Source: Oscillospiraceae bacterium
Lineage (GTDB): Bacteria > Bacillota > Clostridia > Oscillospirales > Ruminococcaceae
Assembly: GCA_019423445.1 (NCBI GenBank)
Contig: JAHZBJ010000135.1
Location: 1 to 5,410 of the forward strand
Direction of reading: 5' to 3'
Length of the DNA: 5,410 nucleotides
Shown here: positions 1 to 5,410 of the stretch, in pieces
How positions within the stretch are numbered: the stretch's first letter is position 1
Layout: each line of letters opens with the position of its first letter
Program-made: the position numbers and the translations under genes
Notes under the pieces: model-generated
Seen by the model: the letters and a program-made list of their open reading frames with translations, nothing else
What the model was told of the DNA's origin: nothing
Databases searched by the model: none

Positions 1-2
1 GA

Positions 3-44
3 AATCTGTTTCAGGAGGATTTTTCCCGGATCGTGGAGATCTAG
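3..44 (+). CDS. Possible 3' end of an upstream gene, cut by the window start
   Basis: Reading from base 3, the frame gives NLFQEDFSRIVEI and then TAG at 42-44. The composition is protein-like and several codons end in G or C, as in the genes further on. Only 13 sense codons are visible, so no family can be named. The frame stays open and coding-like after the TAG until a TAA at 132-134, so the TAG may be the true end, a disabling mutation or a read-through codon. The call is weak because the other two forward frames are also open over this short stretch, although their translations look less natural. Confidence 0.3.
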   Translation, partial: NLFQEDFSRIVEI

Positions 45-56
45 GTGGTCGACGCT

Positions 57-134
57 ATGGTGGAGGGGTTCCGCCGCCGCCAGCTTACCCAGGATCTCTG
101 CCGCCGCTGCGGTTATCGGACCCGCTTCTCCTAA
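57..134 (+). other. Small 25-codon frame with a CxxC pair, in frame with the segment before the TAG
   Basis: An ATG at 57 opens a 25-codon frame ending at TAA 132-134. An AGGTGG stretch lies about 9 bases upstream and could act as a weak ribosome site. The peptide is arginine-rich and ends in LCRRCGYRTRFS, a CxxC knuckle like half of a zinc ribbon. About four fifths of the codons between the TAG and the TAA end in G or C, which argues for coding selection. It is either the C-terminal tail of the gene before the TAG (read through or broken) or a tiny separate gene. No family is recognised. Confidence 0.25.
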
Positions 135-271
135 AAGGGTTCCCTGAGTGAGAAACCATGTTGCTTCGGGAGAAGAACAGCCTGGGATATCCCAAGGGAA
201 AAACTACCGGGATTTTCCTGGCCCGGATGTTTCCTTCCAATAAATAATCAACTCCTTGGTGACGCACAATG
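135..271 (+). other. Non-coding stretch with several short inverted repeats; possible structured leader
   Basis: No supported gene or clear sigma-A promoter lies here. Visible structure includes an imperfect hairpin at 160-177 (GTTGCTTC with GAAGAAC) and a perfect 12-bp palindrome, TGGGATATCCCA, at 183-194. GGAAAA (197-202) can pair with TTTTCC (213-218), and CCGGG (207-211) can pair with CCCGG (222-226); the two pairings interlock. CCGGGA at 207-212 is also complementary to TCCCGG at 282-287 in the left arm of the downstream hairpin, so an alternative fold is conceivable. I compared it from memory with common riboswitch and T-box cores and recognised none. It may simply be an untranslated spacer. 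Confidence 0.3.
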
Positions 272-310
272 AATACCGTGTTCCCGGCATGCCGGGAAGC
301 GGTATTTTTT
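272..310 (+). terminator. Intrinsic terminator-like hairpin just upstream of the CmpB-family gene
   Basis: AATACCG (272-278) pairs with CGGTATT (300-306), and TTCCCGG (281-287) pairs with CCGGGAA (292-298). There is a small bulge between the two blocks and a CATG loop. The T run at 305-310 follows immediately, as in a rho-independent terminator acting on plus-strand transcription. No T run follows on the other strand. It may end the upstream transcript, but it stops 18 bases before the ATG at 329, which leaves no room for a promoter. The next gene must therefore be reached by read-through or controlled by attenuation, unless its promoter lies inside its own reading frame. Confidence 0.85.
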
Positions 311-328
311 GTTCGGGGAGGAAGATCC

Positions 329-724
329 ATGGAAAGGAAACAGCTGCGGGAGTTCGGGGGCCTGTTTCTGGTGGGGGCGGTGGGCTACAGCCTTTTGGAA
401 CTTCTCTGGAGGGGCTATACCCACTGGACCATGGGGGTGACGGGGGGGCTCTGCCTTTCTACCCTTTACCGCGTCAGCCGGCGGATCCGGGGCTGGCGGC
501 TCCCCACCAAATGCGCTCTGGGTTCCGCCATTATCACCGGGTATGAACTGGTGGTGGGGTGGTTGGTGAACCTGAAGCTGGGATGGGAGGTTTGGGATTA
601 TTCCCGGTTGCCCTTTCATTTCCGGGGGCAGATATGCCTCCTCTACAGCACCCTGTGGTTCCTTTTGTCCGTACCTATTTTCGCTTTCTGCACCCTCCTC
701 CAGAAGCACCACAGAGGGGGATAA
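329..724 (+). CDS. Putative ABC transporter permease, CmpB / type IV family membrane protein
   Basis: This is a 131-residue integral membrane protein. Likely membrane segments are residues 10-27, 33-48, 62-83 and 100-123, with a basic loop at 50-61 (RRIRGWRLPTK). The segments GWEVWDYS (85-92) and GQICLLYSTLWF (100-111) match the pattern I know from the putative ABC-transporter type IV family (PF06541, CmpB), and the glutamates at 24 and 73 lie in membrane segments. The family is small, mostly from Firmicutes, and despite the name its transport role is not established. The ATG at 329 was chosen because GGGGAGG (315-321) sits 7 bases upstream. An in-frame ATG at 269, with GGTGA upstream, would add 20 residues encoded across the terminator hairpin and is less likely. 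No ATPase partner gene is adjacent. Confidence 0.85.
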   Translation: MERKQLREFGGLFLVGAVGYSLLELLWRGYTHWTMGVTGGLCLSTLYRVSRRIRGWRLPTKCALGSAIITGYELVVGWLVNLKLGWEVWDYSRLPFHFRGQICLLYSTLWFLLSVPIFAFCTLLQKHHRGG

Positions 725-744
725 AAACAACGCATCAAAAGATG

Positions 745-789
745 AGACACGCCCTGAACCGGAGCAAAACCGGTTCAGGGCGTGTCTTT
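745..789. terminator. Bidirectional terminator between convergent genes
   Basis: A perfect 18-bp stem (745-762 with 770-787) encloses the 7-base loop AGCAAAA. It lies 20 bases after the stop of the plus-strand membrane gene and 32 bases beyond the stop of the minus-strand gene. A short T run (787-789) follows on the plus strand. On the minus strand the stem is followed by CATCTTTTG and later by a run of five T. The stem's length and position between two converging stop codons make a shared rho-independent terminator the natural reading, although neither T tract is ideal. Confidence 0.88.
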
Positions 790-819
790 CTGATACAAGA
801 GGAATCTCTGTTTAAGGTG

Positions 820-2037
820 CTACATTTCTGTCTTCTCCGGAAAAGAGGAATTCAGGGCCCCTGCGGCAAAAAGGGTCACCAGAGGCTGCTGGGCCAGAAG
901 AGTCTGACGGCCGCTGGTTTCCCGGCGGAGGATATGCCGGCCATTGGAAAGAAGGATGCTTCCATCGGGGCGCAGGAGGTAGGCCAGAACACCCTTGGCC
1001 ACCGTTTCGGGAGGATGGTCCTTGCCGGGGTTCAGCCGGGCCAGTTCCCAGGAACCGGGGATGATTCCGGGGAAGGCTTCCCCCCGGTTCCGGTTTTCTT
1101 CCAGGACTTTTTCAGCCCGGATCAAATTCCCCTCGATGATCAGGTCACCTTCCGACTGCTGCTTGGCTCTGGCGTCTCCGCCGGAACGAAGGGGTTCCCC
1201 GCCGTACCTGCGGGTAAAAAGGTCCAGCCATCCACCCACCGCCCGGATCACCCGGACCGGCGCCATGGCCAAATCCCCGGCGCTTCTCCGGGAGGTGTTG
1301 TCCCGGCGGGGGCGGCGGAGAAAGTACAGAAGCCCATCCGGTCCCTCCTGGGGAGAGAGGCAGTCCCGGTCGGGGTCGCTGTAAAGTTCCGTAAGGGTCA
1401 TAGCGTTGGGGTCCAGCCGGCAGAGGGACCGGGGCCCCAGCCCTCCAGGCTGTCCCGCCACGTCCCGGCCCATCCCAGCCGAGGAAAAGTAGACCTGCTG
1501 GCAGTCCCGGCTCCAGGCGGGGGTGGATTCCACCGTTTCCCCCTGGGTCACCACCGTCAGCTCTCCCCGGGGAAGGGTGAAAAAGGCAAGATGCCGGAAA
1601 GGCCCTTCCGCCGCTGTGGTGGCGAAGGAGACCCCGTTCCAGCAAAGGCCGGAGGTTTCCATCCCCTGGCGGCTGACCACCAGTCCCTCGGGGACGGCGT
1701 CGTCCAGGGAAGTGCGGCGGCAAAGGCTCCCCACCTCCCCCAGATGGATGGTATAGTAGAGGGCACCCTCTGCCAGGGCCAGTCCGCCGATCCGGGGCTG
1801 AACTTCCCCGGGGTCCCCGAATTCCGAGGCCACCCCCATAAAGGCGGCGCCGGTGCCCTGGGTCTTCCATTGGCGGTTCTGCCGGATCTCCTCCAGGTTC
1901 CGCCGGTACTGCTCCAGACGGCTGATTTTCAGAAAACGCACCTGGTCTCCTTCCACAGCCCCCAGGGCCTGGCCGTCAGAAAAAAATACGGTCTCCTGCA
2001 CCGCGCTTCCGCCCCTTTCGTTTGATACTATAGTCAT
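820..2037 (-). CDS. Uncharacterised protein with TolB/PD40-like beta-propeller repeats
   Basis: This is a protein of about 405 residues with no signal peptide or membrane segment, so probably cytoplasmic. I cannot name it. It alternates strand-like and loop stretches, and several resemble blades of WD40-like/TolB propellers. The clearest is ESTPAWSRDCQQVYFSS (residues 170-186, counted from the ATG at 2037). Weaker ones are around PDGLLYF (233-239) and LRPDGSILLSNG (355-366). Residues 255-340 are charged and glycine-rich and look less like propeller. Start: the ATG at 2037 has AGGGGA 7 bases upstream. However, the best promoter would start transcripts near 2029, and the first codons after the ATG (ATA, GTA, TCA, AGG) are unlike the rest. 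A GTG at 2001, preceded by AAAGGGGCGG, giving 393 residues, may therefore be the true start. An ATG at 2136 is less likely. It converges on the membrane-protein gene and diverges from rpoB. Confidence 0.85.
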   Translation of the reverse strand: MTIVSNERGGSAVQETVFFSDGQALGAVEGDQVRFLKISRLEQYRRNLEEIRQNRQWKTQGTGAAFMGVASEFGDPGEVQPRIGGLALAEGALYYTIHLGEVGSLCRRTSLDDAVPEGLVVSRQGMETSGLCWNGVSFATTAAEGPFRHLAFFTLPRGELTVVTQGETVESTPAWSRDCQQVYFSSAGMGRDVAGQPGGLGPRSLCRLDPNAMTLTELYSDPDRDCLSPQEGPDGLLYFLRRPRRDNTSRRSAGDLAMAPVRVIRAVGGWLDLFTRRYGGEPLRSGGDARAKQQSEGDLIIEGNLIRAEKVLEENRNRGEAFPGIIPGSWELARLNPGKDHPPETVAKGVLAYLLRPDGSILLSNGRHILRRETSGRQTLLAQQPLVTLFAAGALNSSFPEKTEM

Positions 2038-2064
2038 TGTAGGTCCCCTGGGGGAAATTGTCAA
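2036..2064 (-). promoter_or_regulatory. Sigma-A-type promoter overlapping the apparent start of the propeller-like gene
   Basis: On the minus strand, TTGACA (2064-2059), a 17-bp spacer and TACAAT (2041-2036) match the sigma-A consensus at 11 of 12 positions. Transcription would begin near A2029 or G2028, inside the frame that opens at the ATG 2037 and upstream of a GTG at 2001 that has its own purine-rich site. A second TTGACA lies exactly 17 bp further upstream (2081-2076) but has no acceptable -10 at standard spacing. I found no better minus-strand promoter between here and the rpoB promoter. Confidence 0.6.
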
Positions 2065-2180
2065 ACCCGGAAAACTGTCAACCCCTGGAGCTGGAAAATG
2101 GTGCATGAACTTTTGAAACCTGGCAAGAATATCCATGTATGCCCTTCACAAAAAAATTCCGGATATTGAAAGAATTTTCC

Positions 2181-2209
2181 TTGACAGAGGGCGGGAGGTG
2201 ACTTATAAT
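2181..2209 (+). promoter_or_regulatory. Full-consensus sigma-A promoter of rpoB
   Basis: TTGACA (2181-2186) and TATAAT (2204-2209) are separated by exactly 17 bp, a perfect match to the consensus. The region just upstream (2148-2180) contains a run of seven or more A and an AGAATTTTCC stretch, which resembles an UP element. Transcription should begin around 2216, giving a leader of about 155 bases before the ATG at 2372. This is the expected strength for an RNA polymerase operon. The -35 lies 44 bp from the nearest alternative start (2136) of the divergent gene, so a regulator bound here could affect both genes. Confidence 0.93.
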
Positions 2210-2371
2210 GTAATACTGTATCATAATGCGTAATTGCGCCCTATCCGTACTAGGTGATGTTGGAAAGTACTGATTTTGGCAGAGTTTTTTTGGTGAGGAT
2301 GCCCAATGAAAAGCCCTGTCAATGTGGAGCAGGATTATGGTGAAAATAGATGGAATGGAGTGAATGAGCGG
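2210..2371 (+). other. rpoB 5' leader
   Basis: This is the inferred untranslated leader between the promoter and the rpoB ATG. It is more AT-rich than the genes. It contains a weak 5-bp inverted repeat (GTACT 2247-2251 with AGTAC 2266-2270) and a run of seven T at 2285-2291 that no GC-rich stem precedes, so a terminator is not supported. From 2306 it is also open in the rpoB frame with its own ATG, so the last 66 bases could be coding. I do not recognise an L10-type binding site or a riboswitch. Confidence 0.55.
2357..2363 (+). promoter_or_regulatory. Ribosome binding site supporting the ATG at 2372 of rpoB
   Basis: GGAGTGA is one base short of the ideal GGAGGTGA and stands 8 bases before the ATG at 2372, which is good spacing. 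The competing upstream ATG at 2306 has GGTGAGG (2292-2298) ending 7 bases before it, so ribosome sites alone do not settle the start. The 2372 start is favoured because the protein then begins VNVKPVQQGKTTRMSF, close to the usual beginning of clostridial RpoB. Confidence 0.6.
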
Positions 2372-5300
2372 ATGGTCAATGTAAAACCTGTCCAGCAGGG
2401 CAAAACGACCCGAATGAGCTTTGCCCGAATCGATGAAGTGTTGGGTATGCCAAACCTCATCGAGGTCCAGAAAAACTCATATCGGTGGTTCCTGGAGGAA
2501 GGGCTCAAGGCGGTTTTCAAGGACATTTCATCCATCACCGATTACCAGGGGAACCTGGTGCTGGACTTCATCGACTACCGGCTGGACGATAAGCCCAAGT
2601 ACACCATTGCCGAATGCAAGGAGCGGGACGCCACCTATGCCGCTCCCATGCGGGTTCGGGCCAGCCTCCTGAACAAGGAGACCGGAGAGGTGAAGGAGCA
2701 GGACATCTACATGGGGGATTTCCCTCTGATGACCGAGGCCGGCACCTTTATCATCAACGGCGCGGAGCGTGTCATCGTCTCCCAGCTGGTGAGAAGCCCC
2801 GGGGTCTACTATGATTCCCACTTCGACGCCGCCGGCAAGAAGCTCTTCGAAGCCACCGTCATCCCCAACCGCGGCGCCTGGCTGGAGTATGACAGCGATT
2901 CCAACGATGTGTTCAGCGTCGGCATCGATAAAAACCGCAAGCTCCCCATCACCACCTTCATCCGGGCCCTGCTGCGTGTCCGGGACGACGTCACCCCCGA
3001 GGAGCTGGGGGCCGATGTGGCCAACGCCCTGACCCCCAACCTGGGGACAAACGAGGAGATCTATGAGCTCTTCGGCCAGGACGACTACATGGAAAAGACC
3101 ATCGCCGCCAAGGACAGCGAGATGACCGGCGACGAGGCCATTCTGGAGGTCTACCGCAAGCTGCGCCCCGGCGAGCCCCCCACCATGGACTCCGCCGTCA
3201 AGCATCTGGTGCAGCTCTTGTTTGATGCCCGCCGCTACGACCTTTCCCGGGTGGGCCGCTACAAGTACAACAAGAAGCTGGCCATCTCTGCCCGGCTTAA
3301 CGGACGCACCCTTTCCCGCCCCATCGCCGATCCCCTCACCGGGGAGATCGTAGCCGAGGCCGGGGAGGTCATCGGCCGGGAGAAGGCCCACAAGCTGGAG
3401 GATATGGGCGTGGACACCGCCTGGGTCCAGCTGGAAGACGGCAGCGAGATCAAGATCTTCTCCAACTCCATGGTGGATATCAGCAACTTTGTCAGCTTTG
3501 ACTGCGCTGAGCTGGGAGTCAACGAGAAGGTCTACTTCCCGGTCCTCCGGGAGATCCTGGAGACCTGCTCCACCGATGAGGAGAAGAAGGCTGCCATCCG
3601 GGCCCGGATCGATGACCTGATTCCCAAGTACATCCGTAAATATGATATTTACGCCACCATCAATTATATGTGCTGCCTCCACCACGATATCGGCACCACC
3701 GATGATATCGACCATCTGGGCAACCGCCGCATCCGCAGCGTGGGCGAGCTTTTGCAGAACCAGTTCCGCATCGGCTTTGCCCGGATGGAGCGGGTGATCC
3801 GGGAGAGAATGACCACCCAGGCCCAGGACAGCGAGGCCATCACTCCCCAGGCGCTCATCAACATCCGTCCTGTGGTGGCAGCCATCAAGGAGTTCTTCGG
3901 ATCCTCCCCTCTGTCCCAGTTTATGGACCAGACCAACCCCCTGGCGGAGCTGACCCACAAGCGCCGTCTGTCCGCTCTGGGCCCCGGCGGTCTTTCCCGT
4001 GACCGGGCCGGATTTGAGGTCCGCGACGTTCACTACAGCCATTACGGCCGGATGTGCCCCATTGAGACCCCTGAAGGCCCCAACATCGGCCTCATCTCTT
4101 ACCTGGCTTCCTTCGCCCGGATCAACCAGTACGGCTTCATCGAGGCCCCTTACCGCCGGGTGGACAAAGCTACCGGCAAGGTGCTGGATCAGGTGGACTA
4201 TATGACCGCCGACCAGGAAGACGAGTATGTGGTGGCCCAGGCCAATGAGCCTCTGGATGAGGAAGGCCGCTTCGCCCGCCCCAAGGTCAGTGTCCGTTAC
4301 CGGGACACCGTGGCCGAGATTGAGCGGGAAGCGGTGGACTATATGGACGTCAGCCCCAAGATGGTGGTTTCGGTGGCCACGGCCATGATCCCCTTCCTGG
4401 AGAACGACGACGCCAACCGCGCCCTGATGGGCGCCAACATGCAGCGCCAGGCGGTGCCTCTCCTGCGCACCGAGGCCCCCATCGTGGGCACCGGTATGGA
4501 GTACAAGGCCGCCGTGGACTCCGGCGTGGTGGTGGTATCCAAGCACGCCGGCTATGTGGAGCGGGTGGATGCCACCCGTGTGGACATCCGCACCGATGAC
4601 GGGGAGCTGGTGAGCTACGACGTCATCAAGTTCCTGCGCTCCAACCAGGGTACCTGCATCAATCAGCGCCCTGTGGTGAACAAGGGCGACAGGGTGGAAG
4701 TGGGAGACGTACTGGCCGACGGCGCCGCCACCTCCAACGGCGAGATCGCACTGGGCAAGAACGCCCTCATCGGCTTCATGACCTGGGAAGGCTACAACTA
4801 CGAGGACGCCGTGCTCATCAACGAGAAGCTGGTGCGCAACGACGTTTACACCTCCATCCACATCGAGGAGTACGAGATCGAGGCCCGGGATACCAAGCTA
4901 GGGCCTGAGGAGATCACCAGAGACATCCCCAATGTGGGCGAGGATATGCTCAAAGAGCTGGATGAGCGGGGTATCATCCGGGTTGGCGCCGAGGTCCATG
5001 CCCAGGATATCCTGGTGGGCAAGGTGACCCCCAAGGGTGAGACTGAGCTCAACGCTGAGGAGCGGCTCCTCCGTGCCATCTTTGGTGAAAAGGCCCGGGA
5101 AGTCCGGGATACTTCCCTGAAGGTTCCCCACGGGGAATATGGCACCATCGTGGACGTCAAGGTCTTTACCAACGAGAACAGCGACGAGCTGGCCGCCGGG
5201 GTCAACGAGGTGGTTCGGTGCTATATCGCCCAGAAGCGTAAGATCAGCGTGGGCGACAAGATGGCCGGACGCCACGGCAACAAGGGCGTTGTCTCCCGGG

Positions 5301-5410
5301 TGCTGCCTCAGGAGGATATGCCTTACCTTCCCGACGGACGTCCTCTGGACATCGTCCTGAACCCCCTGGGCGTTCCCTCCCGTATGAACATCGGTCAGGT
5401 GCTGGAGGTC
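2372..5410 (+). CDS. rpoB: DNA-directed RNA polymerase subunit beta, N-terminal part (cut by window end)
   Basis: The beta subunit forms one side of the RNA polymerase active-site cleft and the rifampicin pocket. The first 1013 codons are present with no frameshift; the family is usually about 1200 residues or longer. Visible landmarks are GAERVIVSQLVRSPGV near residue 130, the rifampicin region at 510-536 (GSSPLSQFMDQTNPL to SALGPGGL), MCPIETPEGPNIGL at 561-574, GANMQRQAVP at 687-696, and GDKMAGRHGNKG with the two conserved active-site lysines at 963 and 971 (equivalent to E. coli K1065 and K1073). Residues 377-425 form an extra helical-looking stretch absent from Bacillus RpoB but typical of Clostridia. 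The gene has its own promoter and no rplL before it. rpoC would be expected downstream, outside the window. An in-frame ATG at 2306 would add 22 residues. Confidence 0.98.
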   Translation, partial: MVNVKPVQQGKTTRMSFARIDEVLGMPNLIEVQKNSYRWFLEEGLKAVFKDISSITDYQGNLVLDFIDYRLDDKPKYTIAECKERDATYAAPMRVRASLLNKETGEVKEQDIYMGDFPLMTEAGTFIINGAERVIVSQLVRSPGVYYDSHFDAAGKKLFEATVIPNRGAWLEYDSDSNDVFSVGIDKNRKLPITTFIRALLRVRDDVTPEELGADVANALTPNLGTNEEIYELFGQDDYMEKTIAAKDSEMTGDEAILEVYRKLRPGEPPTMDSAVKHLVQLLFDARRYDLSRVGRYKYNKKLAISARLNGRTLSRPIADPLTGEIVAEAGEVIGREKAHKLEDMGVDTAWVQLEDGSEIKIFSNSMVDISNFVSFDCAELGVNEKVYFPVLREILETCSTDEEKKAAIRARIDDLIPKYIRKYDIYATINYMCCLHHDIGTTDDIDHLGNRRIRSVGELLQNQFRIGFARMERVIRERMTTQAQDSEAITPQALINIRPVVAAIKEFFGSSPLSQFMDQTNPLAELTHKRRLSALGPGGLSRDRAGFEVRDVHYSHYGRMCPIETPEGPNIGLISYLASFARINQYGFIEAPYRRVDKATGKVLDQVDYMTADQEDEYVVAQANEPLDEEGRFARPKVSVRYRDTVAEIEREAVDYMDVSPKMVVSVATAMIPFLENDDANRALMGANMQRQAVPLLRTEAPIVGTGMEYKAAVDSGVVVVSKHAGYVERVDATRVDIRTDDGELVSYDVIKFLRSNQGTCINQRPVVNKGDRVEVGDVLADGAATSNGEIALGKNALIGFMTWEGYNYEDAVLINEKLVRNDVYTSIHIEEYEIEARDTKLGPEEITRDIPNVGEDMLKELDERGIIRVGAEVHAQDILVGKVTPKGETELNAEERLLRAIFGEKAREVRDTSLKVPHGEYGTIVDVKVFTNENSDELAAGVNEVVRCYIAQKRKISVGDKMAGRHGNKGVVSRVLPQEDMPYLPDGRPLDIVLNPLGVPSRMNIGQVLEV

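Noticed and set aside
135..310. A known riboswitch or T-box leader
   Set aside because: No recognisable T-box AGGGTGG motif or conserved core of the common riboswitch classes was found by eye; only generic inverted repeats are supported.
85..330. An 81-codon minus-strand frame across the 5' spacer
   Set aside because: It covers the terminator hairpin, has no convincing ribosome site, and its sequence resembles no protein family.
248..730. A 160-codon minus-strand frame
   Set aside because: It is antisense to the CmpB-family gene, whose hydrophobic segments and family motifs are far more convincing.
559..2025. A 488-codon open frame on the plus strand
   Set aside because: It starts inside the membrane-protein gene, runs through the bidirectional terminator, and is antisense to the propeller-like gene; its low-complexity Pro/Gly/Arg composition marks it as a shadow.
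2037..2136. N-terminal extension of the propeller-like gene to the ATG at 2136
   Set aside because: The added 33 residues cover both TTGACA elements and the promoter spacer, look non-coding, and the ribosome site is weak.
2247..2291. Possible attenuator in the rpoB leader
   Set aside because: A run of seven T is present, but the only nearby inverted repeat is 5 bp long and ends 14 bases before it, so no stable terminator stem can be drawn.
2528..4861. A 777-codon open frame on the minus strand opposite rpoB
   Set aside because: It lies entirely antisense to an intact rpoB, is rich in His, Gly, Val and Asp as expected from the complement of GC-ending codons, and has no family resemblance.

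Overview
The window looks like a core-chromosome segment from a high-GC Clostridia bacterium, most likely of the Oscillospiraceae / Flavonifractor-Oscillibacter type. Four things point that way: sigma-A promoters and purine-rich Shine-Dalgarno sites, strongly GC-ending codons, a short CmpB-type membrane protein of a kind common in Clostridia, and an RNA polymerase beta subunit with the clostridial form of the region ahead of the rifampicin pocket. The genus is inferred from sequence style and was not tested by a search.

Layout. Bases 1-134 hold what may be the 3' end of a plus-strand gene, with an unusual in-frame TAG. Bases 135-271 hold no convincing gene but have several short inverted repeats. 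An intrinsic terminator-like hairpin (272-310) ends only 18 bases before the start of a four-helix membrane protein of the putative ABC-transporter type IV (CmpB) family (329-724, plus). A perfect 18-bp hairpin (745-787) separates this gene from the convergent minus-strand gene at 820-2037, which encodes an unnamed soluble protein with beta-propeller-like (TolB/PD40-like) repeats. A divergent intergenic region follows. Its minus-strand promoter overlaps the apparent ATG of the propeller-like gene. Its plus-strand promoter is a full-consensus sigma-A promoter (TTGACA, 17 bp, TATAAT at 2181-2209). Downstream of a leader of about 155 bases lies rpoB (2372 to the window end, first 1013 codons, cut off by the window).

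How it works together. rpoB supplies the beta subunit of RNA polymerase, and here it has its own strong promoter instead of following rplL directly. The small membrane protein and the propeller-like protein are on separate transcription units and show no evident functional link to rpoB. I see no mobile element, CRISPR array, tRNA, rRNA or defence system. The most interesting points are in regulation and gene boundaries: the terminator-like hairpin in front of the CmpB-family gene, the TAG in an otherwise coherent frame, the promoter over a start codon, and a possible N-terminal extension of RpoB.
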